Shown here piece after piece: positions 7,603 through 13,320 of a stretch of 17,457 bases of DNA. Source of the DNA: Candidatus Micrarchaeum sp. (GTDB lineage Archaea; SpSt-1190; DYHY01); NCBI GenBank assembly GCA_020723935.1, contig DYHY01000017.1, positions 1-17,457 on the forward strand, given 5' to 3'. Both the position numbers and the translations under genes were made by a program. The notes beneath the pieces are model-generated. The model was not told the origin of the DNA and made no database searches. It saw only the letters and a list, made by a program, of their open reading frames with translations. How positions within the stretch are numbered: the stretch's first letter is position 1; each line of letters begins with the position of its first letter.

Positions 7603-8601
7603 ATGGTCTCAGCACTGATAATCGGCCTCGTCGTCCTCGCCCTCGTCTTCGACTTCGTGAACGGCTTCCACGACGCGGCCAACTCCATAGCGACCGTCGT
7701 CGTCACGCGCGTCCTCTCGCCCAAGAAGGCGATACTAATGGCGGCTTTCGCGAATTTCATAGGATTCTTCTTCTTCTTCGGCGTGGCGGTGGCGAGCACC
7801 ATAGGCGAAGGAATAGTCCCCCCTGCGTTCATGACGCTGAAGGTGGCCGCCGCCGCCCTCGCCGGCGCCATAATCTGGAACGGGGTCACATGGCTTTTCG
7901 GGATCCCCGCCTCTAGCAGCCATGCCCTTGTCGGCGGCCTAGTCGGCGCGGGCCTCCTCGCCGCCGGGCCTTCCGCGGTGAACTTCGCTAGCGTCTGGAA
8001 GATCGCCGCGTTCATCGTCGTGGCTCCACTCCTCGGTATGCTTGGCGCCCTCGTCATGGCGGCCGCGACCTTCAGGCCGTTCCGGGCGATGCGGCGCGGG
8101 GCGAGAACGCGCCTCGCCGGGTTCCTCCAGATAGTCTCGGCGTTCTTCCTCTCGGTGAGCCACGGCGTCAACGACGCGCAGAAGACAATGGGCCTCATAG
8201 CCGCGATGCTCCTGTCGGAAGGGATGATAGCGAACTTCTACGTCCCAAAGTGGGTGGAGCTAGCCTGCTACACGATGATCTCCCTCGGCACGCTCACGGG
8301 CGGCTGGAAGATAATCAAGTCAATGGGCGAGAAGATAACGCGCCTGGAGCCCCTCGACGGCTTCTGCGCCCAGACGGGCGGGGTGGCTGTCCTGTTCATG
8401 ACTGCGGGCCTCGGGATACCTGCGAGCACGACGCACGTGATATCGGGCTCGGTGATGGGTGTGGGAGTCGCGAAGAACGCGGCGAGGGTGAACTGGTCGA
8501 CCGTGCGCGAGTTCGCGATAGCCTGGATCCTCACCATCCCCGCGGCCGCGGCCCTCTCGGCGGCGACCTATTTCGCGCTGGGCTTCTTGCACCTTTTCTA
8601 G
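7603..8601 (+). CDS. pit: Pit-family inorganic phosphate (or sulfate) permease
   Basis: This 332-aa integral membrane transporter belongs to the PiT family (low-affinity cation-coupled phosphate uptake). Both signature repeats are present: DFVNGFHDAANSIA at 17-30 and VSHGVNDAQKTMGL near 184-197. The paired motifs IPASSSHALVGG (about 102-113) and IPASTTHVISGS (about 265-276) mark the inverted repeat of the transport core. About ten hydrophobic helices are visible. ATG 7603 is 18 nt after the DUF47 stop. Pit-DUF47 pairs are a known archaeal and bacterial arrangement, and the partner argues for phosphate rather than sulfate. No truncation or missing motif. Confidence 0.93.
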   Translation: MVSALIIGLVVLALVFDFVNGFHDAANSIATVVVTRVLSPKKAILMAAFANFIGFFFFFGVAVASTIGEGIVPPAFMTLKVAAAALAGAIIWNGVTWLFGIPASSSHALVGGLVGAGLLAAGPSAVNFASVWKIAAFIVVAPLLGMLGALVMAAATFRPFRAMRRGARTRLAGFLQIVSAFFLSVSHGVNDAQKTMGLIAAMLLSEGMIANFYVPKWVELACYTMISLGTLTGGWKIIKSMGEKITRLEPLDGFCAQTGGVAVLFMTAGLGIPASTTHVISGSVMGVGVAKNAARVNWSTVREFAIAWILTIPAAAALSAATYFALGFLHLF

Positions 8602-8615
8602 GGAGCCTTCCCTGT

Positions 8616-8938
8616 TCAGGTGCTCTTCCGATGGCCCCAGCCTTGTTTTTCGCTGCGAGGAGCTAGGCAGTCCTTGTATGCCTCGCGCAGTTCGCTCGCA
8701 GTTATCAGGATGGGTATGGGCGGGGCGGCGAGGGACACGACGAGGGCGCCGAAGGTCATGAGGCCGTGCAGGCCCGCGACGACGAGGGGCCGGTCGGCGT
8801 ATTCCTCCGCCACCTCGCAGTAAATCCCGATGGCGTTCCTGCCGAAGCGGTCCGCGACCGCCCTCGCATATGTTCCGATGCGACCCCTTTCCCGTCAGGT
8901 TCCGCGTAGTCCGTCCGCGCCAGGGTGTTCGTTTTCAC
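8616..8938 (-). CDS. Small membrane-anchored protein, one apparent frameshift
   Basis: This is an unrecognised protein. The C-terminal part (IGTYARAVADRFGRNAIGIYCEVAEEYADRP, then the hydrophobic segment LMTFGALVVSLAAPPIPILI, then SELREAYKDCLAP) is open on minus but has no start before GTG 8822, deep in the protein. A GTG at 8938 opens another frame (MKTNTLARTDYAEPDGKG). One added base at the C4 run 8884-8887 (G4 on minus) joins them into 107 aa. GTG 8938 lies about 33 nt below GTATAAG (8968-8974 on minus), the spacing of a leaderless transcript. It is divergent from the membrane protein at 9070 and convergent with pit. Confidence 0.5.
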
Positions 8939-8967
8939 TCCTCCTAGTGACCGGGCGGCGGGCCGGG

Positions 8968-8974
8968 CTTATAC
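8968..8974 (-). promoter_or_regulatory. TATA-like element for the 8938 gene
   Basis: GTATAAG on the minus strand is about 33 nt from GTG 8938 and supports that start. Confidence 0.4.
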
Positions 8975-9034
8975 GCACGTCCGAGTTTGGCCCTTTATTC
9001 GTGCCGGGACGGGCGGCGCCTAGGGGGGATTTGA

Positions 9035-9040
9035 TATATA
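9035..9040 (+). promoter_or_regulatory. TATA box for the 9070 gene
   Basis: TATATA lies about 32 nt upstream of ATG 9070 in a GC-rich background, the usual leaderless distance. Confidence 0.5.
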
Positions 9041-9069
9041 TCCGCCGGACGTCTCCCCGCACCCATCCG

Positions 9070-9568
9070 ATGGAAAAAAGACGATTCTCCGCAAACAAGA
9101 TCCCACCCGCCCTGACATTCCTCGCGATCCTCACCGCCCTCGTTCTCGGGCCGGCGTCCGCCGCAGCAGCCGAAGTCTCCGAGCGCGAGGCGATGTTCTT
9201 CACGCTCAACACAGTCTTCTCCGTGATAAACGCGATGCTCGCGATAGGCTGCGCGCTCATATCCTTCAGGATCGTGAAGATCCTCTCGGACAAGAGGAAG
9301 GTGGCGCGCCTAAGGCCGGCTACTTCCTCTCGATGGAGTTCGTCTCCCTCTCCTGGAAGCTGATGTTCGCGGACTCGTCATCTTCGCCGCCGAATACAGC
9401 GCGACGACGATATTCCTCGTCGGAAGGTACGTCCTCCCTTCCGTGTTCTACGCGATACCCACCGTCTACATGCTTCTAGCGATGTACGTCCTGGAGGCGA
9501 TATTCATCATAATCCTCTCCTTCGGGATAATGGTCAACTATTACATAATGAAGAAGTACTGCGACTGA
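9070..9568 (+). CDS. Small multi-helix membrane protein, two apparent frameshifts
   Basis: ATG 9070 starts an N-terminal hydrophobic segment resembling a signal or anchor (ALTFLAILTALVLGPASAAAA), then a helix (FSVINAMLAIGCALISFRIV) and a basic turn (SDKRKV). Coding then moves frame near 9311 (AGYFLSMEFVSLSWKLMF) and again near 9379 (LVIFAAEYSATTIFLVGRY..., ending NYYIMKKYCD, TGA 9566-9568). Each junction is repaired by one added base (for example cta-aag and gac-ctc), giving about 166 aa with four or five helices. Its architecture resembles the 107-aa protein at 11924-12247 (helix, basic turn, paired helices), suggesting a distant relationship. Function unknown. Confidence 0.55.
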
Positions 9569-9588
9569 TCCGGGCGCCCGGGTAACGC

Positions 9589-9596
9589 TTTTAAAT
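9589..9596 (+). promoter_or_regulatory. TATA box of tRNA-Gly
   Basis: TTTTAAAT lies 27-34 nt upstream of the tRNA-Gly 5' end. It follows the 12-bp palindrome CCGGGCGCCCGG at 9570-9581 just after the upstream stop codon. Confidence 0.6.
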
Positions 9597-9622
9597 CCCC
9601 TGGAGGGGGTCTTGCCCAGCGC

Positions 9623-9698
9623 GCGATGGTCGTCTAGCCTGGTAGGACAGTGCGTTGCCAACGCACAAGCCCGGGTTCAAATCCCGGCCTTCGCACCA
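9623..9698 (+). tRNA. tRNA-Gly (anticodon GCC), with encoded CCA
   Basis: The anticodon stem is GTGCG/CGCAC with loop TTGCCAA (anticodon GCC), and the T-arm is CCGGG-TTCAAAT-CCCGG. The acceptor is GCGATGG/CCTTCGC, which pairs except for a T-T mismatch at position 5/68. The discriminator is A (9695) and CCA is encoded at 9696-9698. From 9679 onward (late T-loop to 3' end) the gene is part of an 89-bp direct repeat, so its 3' end may have been supplied by an integrated element. Confidence 0.93.
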
Positions 9699-9767
9699 TC
9701 CTCAGCTGGTGCAGATTGCGCACCTGCGGACAACAATTAGGTCCAGCTTTAGCTGGACCGGCCTTCG
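9679..9767 (+). repeat. 89-bp direct repeat, left copy (att-like, includes tRNA-Gly 3' end)
   Basis: This is identical base for base to 10296-10384. It begins in the tRNA-Gly T-loop (aaatcccgg), includes the acceptor 3' strand and CCA, then two alternative short hairpins (cacca/tggtg and ggtgc/gcacc), then an 8-bp hairpin ggtccagc-ttta-gctggacc (9740-9759), and ends in ccggccttcg, which repeats its own beginning. Confidence 0.9.
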
Positions 9768-9779
9768 TACTTCCCCGCA

Positions 9780-9796
9780 GGGGGGCTCCGCCCCCC
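9780..9796. terminator. Strong GC hairpin at the left end of the element
   Basis: ggggggc (9780-9786) and gcccccc (9790-9796) pair perfectly around a 3-nt loop. A second perfect hairpin, gcgatt-ttc-aatcgc, follows at 9831-9845, just before the TATA box of the cargo gene. They could insulate the cargo from tRNA transcription. Confidence 0.45.
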
Positions 9797-9849
9797 TTCA
9801 GGGCCAAGCTCCACCTGATTCCCCCCGGGTGCGATTTTCAATCGCGCAA

Positions 9850-9855
9850 TTTATA
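9850..9855 (+). promoter_or_regulatory. TATA box of the DUF457 cargo gene
   Basis: TTTATA lies 27-32 nt upstream of GTG 9882, giving a leaderless transcript and fixing that start. Confidence 0.55.
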
Positions 9856-9881
9856 GTAGAGCAGACTGGGATTAGTCGAAT

Positions 9882-10239
9882 GTGTCCGATAAACAAACTC
9901 ACATCTTTGTGGTTATTGGCGTTCTTTTCGTTGGTGGCTGGGCCTTCAACAAGTTCAACGTAGGCTGGCTTAGCCCATATGTGGTTTTTGTTCTAATCGG
10001 AGTACTTCTTCCCGACATCATAGAACCGGCAAGACATTATACTCACAGGAAATATTTTCACAGCAAACAGGTCGCCAAGACAATTGCCATGACCGCGGCA
10101 GTCTCCTTGCTTTTAGGAATTTTGTTGCACTGGCTGATTCGCTGGGATTCAGCTCTATACATTTCGTTTGTTGCCATAGGTAGGCTACGGTCTTCACCTC
10201 CTTATGGATTCAGCGACGAAGATCGGGTTGCCTGATTGA
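9882..10239 (+). CDS. DUF457 (YdjM-like) membrane metal-dependent hydrolase homologue, frameshifted
   Basis: The family comprises small membrane proteins with a metal-binding His/Asp set, annotated as putative hydrolases (YdjM is called LexA-regulated in E. coli); the reaction is unproven. From GTG 9882 the protein has N-terminal helices, then LLPDIIEP (D45), HYTHRKYFHS (H52, H55, H60) and a helix near 70-87. The direct frame ends in an atypical tail at TGA 10236, but removing one unit of the tandem duplication TAGG-TAGG (10177-10184) restores the expected family ending GYGLHLLMDSATKIGLP (H104, D108) and a stop at 10237-10239, giving 117 aa. The present reading therefore loses two predicted metal ligands. 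Codons are AT-richer than in neighbours, consistent with acquisition; the gene lies inside the direct-repeat element. Confidence 0.7.
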
Positions 10240-10257
10240 GCGCTTGACGATTTTGGA

Positions 10258-10311
10258 CCGGGTTCCCGAGCGACGGCGAGGTGCTCGGAGGAGCAAAATC
10301 CCGGCCTTCGC
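10258..10311 (+). repeat. Interrupted partial copy of the tRNA-Gly T-arm and 3' end
   Basis: ccgggttc (10258-10265) repeats the start of the tRNA-Gly T-arm. aaatcccgg (10296-10304) repeats the rest and runs into the acceptor strand. Between them are 30 nt (10266-10295) with a hairpin (ccgagc 10266-10271, gctcgg 10283-10288) and the pattern GAGC (10268), CGGCGA (10274), CT, GGAGC (10290). The same pattern interrupts the tRNA-Ser partial copy. Confidence 0.65.
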
Positions 10312-10384
10312 ACCATCCTCAGCTGGTGCAGATTGCGCACCTGCGGACAACAATTAGGTCCAGCTTTAGCTGGACCGGCCTTCG
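10296..10384 (+). repeat. 89-bp direct repeat, right copy (att-like)
   Basis: This is a perfect copy of 9679-9767. It is not attached to a functional tRNA body: its upstream flank is the interrupted T-arm described at 10258-10311. The following bases (cactcct versus tacttcc at the left copy) are still similar for a few positions. Confidence 0.9.
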
Positions 10385-10651
10385 CACTCCTCGGGACCGA
10401 AAAGAAAAGCCGCGCGCAGGGGTCACTTTCCGGCGCTCACGGCTGCGCCCGCCTCCGCCACCAATAAGTAGGAATGCCCCGAACGGATATTTTTGCGTTT
10501 TGGACAGAGGGCATGCACGCATTTATACGAGAAAGGGGGATTTGTTATGTTGCCTCTGGCTTGCTTTCGCCCCTGGCTTTCCTTTCCCGGGCCCCCTGCT
10601 GGCTCAATTACCTTTTTAAATCGCCGGCGGGCAGGCCTAGCTAACCCTAGT
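10385..10651. other. Gene-poor spacer before tRNA-Val
   Basis: No convincing gene lies here. A TATA-like atttatac (10520-10527) is followed by ATG 10548, which opens a 39-codon frame rich in Pro/Trp/Leu that runs through the tRNA-Val promoter and stops at 10663-10671 inside the tRNA. I consider that frame unlikely to be translated. A short untranslated transcript from this element is possible. Confidence 0.4.
10613..10621 (+). promoter_or_regulatory. TATA box of tRNA-Val
   Basis: TTTTTAAAT lies 31-39 nt upstream of the tRNA-Val 5' end, as for the other tRNAs here. Confidence 0.6.
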
Positions 10652-10727
10652 GGGCCTGTGGTCTAGTGGTTATGACGGCGCACTGACACTGCGCAGGTCG
10701 CCGGTTCAATTCCGGCCGGGCCCACCA
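10652..10727 (+). tRNA. tRNA-Val (anticodon GAC), with encoded CCA
   Basis: The acceptor is GGGCCTG/CGGGCCC with one G-T pair, the anticodon stem GCGCA/TGCGC with loop CTGACAC (anticodon GAC), and the T-arm GCCGG-TTCAATT-CCGGC. The discriminator is A (10724) and CCA is encoded at 10725-10727. A 10-bp inverted repeat starts in that CCA. Confidence 0.95.
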
Positions 10728-10770
10728 AATCTGCCGATTAGCGACCCTTGGATATAGCGTGCAGATTTGG
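10725..10770. repeat. Perfect 10-bp inverted repeat at the tRNA-Val 3' end
   Basis: ccaaatctgc (10725-10734) and gcagatttgg (10761-10770) are exact reverse complements separated by 26 nt. The left arm begins in the encoded CCA. It could be a terminator or processing hairpin, or an element end. Confidence 0.6.
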
Positions 10771-10844
10771 CGGCTTTGCTTGCCGAGTTCCTGGGAAATC
10801 CAGCCGGCCGCGCGCCCGCGCGGATCCTGGCCTGGACTGGCCGC

Positions 10845-11160
10845 AAAAAAAAGGGTTGTGGGGCGGAGAGCGTCCTCGGCTGTGCGAGCGATTGCTGTCC
10901 GCACCCAGACCACCCAACCCGAAAGGAAACCCTTCTTTCCTTTCGCCACCCTCTTTCTCAGAGGCCTTTCTTCCTTGTTTCTGGCCCCCTGTCGAACATC
11001 CCGTTCCGTGGCAGGTTTTCTCGGTTTTCCTTCCTTTCTTCCCGCCCCTGCGCCACGATATTTCTTTCCGGTGCCTGGGCGGTACTTCCTTTGTGCGCCG
11101 GTGGCCCGAGTTGTATTACCACGTGTTACCTAATAAGCATTTCCCGCCTCTAGCGCCAGA
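10845..11160 (-). ncRNA. Candidate structured RNA, identity unknown
   Basis: No gene explains 10771-11250. On the minus strand the sequence is purine-rich with A-rich interruptions, has a TATA-like CTTAAAAG at about 11183-11190, and ends in eight T (A8 at 10845-10852 on plus), giving a possible transcript of about 310 nt. Exact or near-exact stems are visible: 10920-10929 with 10936-10945 (10 bp), 10882-10886 with 10900-10904 enclosing agc/gct, 10950-10954 with 10960-10964, and 11008-11015 with 11047-11056 (one 2-nt bulge). The size suits RNase P or SRP RNA, but I could not find the conserved motifs of either. Long open frames across it on plus look like low-complexity Pro/Ser/Phe shadows. 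Confidence 0.3.
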
Positions 11161-11250
11161 ATTTCCCGGCGCGGCGCCGGGGCTTTTAAGCGGCGGAGCC
11201 GCCGCGCGCCCGCAAGTTTTGACCACTTCGGAATCGTCCGCGCACACGGA

Positions 11251-11622
11251 TCAGGACGCTATCTTGGGGAGGACCACTTTCTCCTTGTCCGCCTCGGTCT
11301 TGACGCTCTCTATCCCCTTCTCGACGTAGAGGTAGATGTTGTCGCCGATGATGTCGCGCACGTACGAGATTATCTCGGAGAATATCTCGTTTAGGGTCGT
11401 TATCTTCTCGGTCTTCGAGGAGTCCTTGAGTATTATCTGCAGGTCGTAGCGCGTGTAGTTCATCGTCCCCACCTTCTGGGAGAACTTCTGCTGCGCCGCG
11501 TTGACCGCGTGGAAGGCGAGGGCGGGCCCGGCCATCCTGCATACGAGCTCCAGGGTGTCGCGGATGAGGGAGCTGTAGATGCGCTCGGCCGAATCCATGC
11601 CGCCCTGCGCGCCCACCACCAT
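11251..11622 (-). CDS. Soluble protein of unknown function, third gene of operon
   Basis: I do not recognise this 123-aa protein. It has a helical N-terminal half (SAERIYSSLIRDTLELVCRMAGPALAFHAVNAAQQKF) and a C-terminal half with a predicted strand (RYDLQIIL), a helix (TTLNEIFSEIISYVRDIIG), a strand (NIYLYVE) and a charged end (TEADKEKVVLPKIAS). There are no obvious catalytic residues and no full membrane span. ATG 11622 lies 4 nt after the stop of the upstream membrane gene, so it is the last gene of a tight three-gene operon and may be a cytoplasmic partner of the two membrane proteins. Confidence 0.7.
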   Translation of the reverse strand: MVVGAQGGMDSAERIYSSLIRDTLELVCRMAGPALAFHAVNAAQQKFSQKVGTMNYTRYDLQIILKDSSKTEKITTLNEIFSEIISYVRDIIGDNIYLYVEKGIESVKTEADKEKVVLPKIAS

Positions 11623-11626
11623 CCCC

Positions 11627-11917
11627 CTAGAACACCTCCCCCGTCTCCTTGAAGAAGAGGAATAGGAGGCCGCCGGCTATGAGGACGGAGATCTTCTTGG
11701 TCGCGTCGTAGATGAACACGTTGAGATACCCCGTCGCGGTGAGGGCGCCGATGAGCGCCGAGAGGGTGAGGAGGATGCAGGCTATTGGGAGCACGGTCCA
11801 CATAAGCTTCTTTGAGCCCTTGGCTAGCTTCTTCACGTTGAAGGAGAAGACCGCCGCCATCATGAAGGTTGAGAAGATCATGGCGGATATGAAGATTGGG
11901 AACATTTCGTCGGCCAT
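11627..11917 (-). CDS. Small three-helix membrane protein, second gene of operon
   Basis: This is a 96-aa protein with three hydrophobic segments: IFISAMIFSTFMMAAVFSFNV, then a basic loop KKLAKGSKK, then WTVLPIACILLTLSALIGALTA, and ISVLIAGGLLFLFF before a short acidic end. The basic loop after helix 1 would place that loop in the cytoplasm. ATG 11917 is 6 nt downstream of the previous gene's stop, and the gap contains a Shine-Dalgarno-like GAAAGGAA. The layout resembles its upstream neighbour in short form. Unknown family; possibly a sensor or scaffold with the 107-aa protein. Confidence 0.7.
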   Translation of the reverse strand: MADEMFPIFISAMIFSTFMMAAVFSFNVKKLAKGSKKLMWTVLPIACILLTLSALIGALTATGYLNVFIYDATKKISVLIAGGLLFLFFKETGEVF

Positions 11918-11923
11918 TTCCTT

Positions 11924-12247
11924 TCACTTCTCCACGGGTTTCAGGAACGCCTCTAGGAGGAAGCGCGTCGCTATCATGAAGCAGATCGCCGAGACGAGGT
12001 AGATGGTGTTCGAGAGCGTCCAGAGGGGGCTCGTGAGTATGAAGAGGCGCTCCTCTATGGGCCCGAACATCCTGAAGAGGTCTATCAGGTGGTGCATCGC
12101 CATTATCAGGGCGGAGGCCGAGAACATTATCCAGGCGTTCGCGATCTTGAAGACGCCTATCTTGTTCGTGAGGCGCCCGGCGTAGATGGCGAGGAACGCG
12201 AACTCCGCCGCGATCGCGATGTCCAAGACGACCTCGAGGGCGACCAT
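11924..12247 (-). CDS. Small multi-helix membrane protein, first gene of operon
   Basis: This 107-aa protein has four hydrophobic segments: LEVVLDIAIAAEFAFLAIYAG, basic turn RLTNKIG, IANAWIMFSASALIMAMHHLIDLF with a His pair in or beside the membrane, LFILTSPLWTLSNTIYLVSAICF, and a short final stretch. Proteins of this type often resemble the membrane modules of archaeal sensor proteins, but no signalling domain is attached, so function is unassigned. ATG 12247 lies about 26-36 nt below a TATA box (12273-12283 on minus), indicating a leaderless operon start. The architecture resembles the frameshifted gene at 9070. Confidence 0.7.
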   Translation of the reverse strand: MVALEVVLDIAIAAEFAFLAIYAGRLTNKIGVFKIANAWIMFSASALIMAMHHLIDLFRMFGPIEERLFILTSPLWTLSNTIYLVSAICFMIATRFLLEAFLKPVEK

Positions 12248-12272
12248 TTTGCGGATAGAGGACGGGGCGCGT

Positions 12273-12283
12273 TAATATATATT
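12273..12283 (-). promoter_or_regulatory. TATA box of the three-gene membrane operon
   Basis: The AT-only block taatatatatt is centred about 31 nt upstream of ATG 12247. It is divergent from the nop5 promoter 30 nt away. Confidence 0.6.
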
Positions 12284-12312
12284 CGTTTCAGGGCCGGGCG
12301 TCCCGGTAGCCA

Positions 12313-12320
12313 TTATAAAG
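12313..12320 (+). promoter_or_regulatory. TATA box of nop5
   Basis: TTATAAAG lies 22-29 nt upstream of ATG 12342, indicating a leaderless nop5 transcript. Confidence 0.6.
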
Positions 12321-12341
12321 CGGGCCAGGGTCCCCGCGAAC

Positions 12342-13241
12342 ATGCTCAAATCCGGAAGCAGCGGCTATGCGATGACGGCGTTCGGCTCGGTGAAGGTCGA
12401 AGGCGGCGAAGCCTCCTCGCCCAAGCCCTTCGGCGCGGGCGAGCGCGTCTTTGTCCTCACGGGGGATGAGGGGGCAAGGCGCTCCTTCGCGGGCGGGGAC
12501 ATCGTCCCGTCCGAGGACATTGACGTCCTAGCCGCGGCCCCGCTCTTCGGCTTCCCCGACAGGCGCGAGGCGCTCCTGGAGATGCGCCGCGCGTGCCACG
12601 AGACGACGGCCGAGCTCATGAGGACGACCGTCCACCGCGACCAGATCCTGATCCAGGCGGTGAACGCCCTGGACGACGCCAACGTCGTGATAAACACGAT
12701 CGCGATACGCCTGCGCGAGTGGTGGGGCGTGCACTACCCGGAGCTCTCCGAGAAGTTCCCTGACCACGAGGCTTTCGCTAGGAAGGTCGCCGACGGGACG
12801 AGCCCCGCGGGGCCCGAGAGCATCGGCATCAAGATAACTCAGGAGGACGCCGAGGAAGCGGCGGCGCTCGCGAGGAAGCTCCTCTCCTTCTTCGAGGAGC
12901 GGAAGGCCCTGGAAGCCTACGTCGACAGGCTCGCCTCGCAGGTAGCCCCGCACCTCTACGAGGTCGCCGGGCCGTCCCTCGCCGCGCGCCTCATCTCGCA
13001 CTCGTCGGGCCTCGAGAAGCTCGCCTTCATGCCCTCAAGCACCGTGCAGGTCCTCGGGGCGGAGAAGGCGCTCTTCAAGCACCTCACCCGCGGGACGCCC
13101 TGCCCCAAGCACGGGATGATCTTCCAGCACCCGTCCCTACAGTCGGCCCCCCGCGACAGGAAGGGCAAGGCCGCGAGGCTGCTTGCGGCCAAGATCGCGA
13201 TAGCCGCGCGCATGGACTATTTCGGGGACCGGAAGGGTTAG
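12342..13241 (+). CDS. nop5: Nop5 (Nop56/58 homologue), C/D-box sRNP scaffold
   Basis: Nop5 bridges L7Ae-bound C/D guide RNA and fibrillarin in the archaeal 2'-O-methylation complex. The 299-aa protein has a short N-terminal fibrillarin-binding domain (1-75), a helical coiled-coil region (about 85-205, including VNALDDANVVINTIAIRLREW and HYPEL) and a classical Nop domain from about 210. The Nop hallmarks are clear: LEKLAFMPSSTVQVLGAEKALF, GTPCPKHGMIFQHP, then RKGKAARLLAAKIAIAARMDYF. The usual AGSL before the first motif is SSGL here. The Lys-rich C-terminal tail seen in many homologues is absent. Fibrillarin lies one gene downstream. Confidence 0.95.
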   Translation: MLKSGSSGYAMTAFGSVKVEGGEASSPKPFGAGERVFVLTGDEGARRSFAGGDIVPSEDIDVLAAAPLFGFPDRREALLEMRRACHETTAELMRTTVHRDQILIQAVNALDDANVVINTIAIRLREWWGVHYPELSEKFPDHEAFARKVADGTSPAGPESIGIKITQEDAEEAAALARKLLSFFEERKALEAYVDRLASQVAPHLYEVAGPSLAARLISHSSGLEKLAFMPSSTVQVLGAEKALFKHLTRGTPCPKHGMIFQHPSLQSAPRDRKGKAARLLAAKIAIAARMDYFGDRKG

Positions 13242-13277
13242 CCGGCCGCAAAAGGCCCAAAAAAGGGGAAACCCATA

Positions 13278-13289
13278 AATAAACGGCTG
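13278..13289 (+). promoter_or_regulatory. Promoter motif aataaacggctg, copy 1
   Basis: This 12-nt sequence lies 32-43 nt upstream of ATG 13321 and recurs exactly at 13650-13661 upstream of fibrillarin. The AT part is a plausible TATA box; the shared acggctg extension suggests common regulation or local duplication. Confidence 0.45.
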
Positions 13290-13320
13290 TGCTCCTGCTC
13301 TGAGAGGTATTCACAGCAAA

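Larger units (their letters stand above)
9679..10384 (+). mobile_element. Putative small integrated element at tRNA-Gly carrying a DUF457 gene
   Basis: Two perfect 89-bp direct repeats, the left one continuous with the tRNA-Gly 3' end, bracket about 530 bp of unique, visibly AT-richer DNA with one gene (9882-10239), its own TATA box and several hairpins. This is the geometry of an element integrated at a tRNA 3' end with attL and attR. No integrase or transposase is present, so it would be a remnant or trans-mobilised cargo. A short motif, ccggccttcg followed by YAC, occurs four times (9684, 9758, 10301, 10375), at both ends of each repeat, so the duplicated module may itself be a previous insertion. 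A simple segmental duplication is the alternative. Confidence 0.55.

Noticed and set aside
10845-11160. RNase P or SRP RNA assignment for the candidate RNA
   Set aside because: Size fits, but I could not find the conserved RNase P core blocks or the SRP helix-8 GNAR loop with its asymmetric loop.
10748-11329. Overlapping long plus frames (up to 193 codons) downstream of tRNA-Val
   Set aside because: Pro/Ser/Phe-rich low-complexity products of a polypyrimidine tract. Three overlapping frames are equally open, no family pattern is visible, and strong stems suggest non-coding structure.
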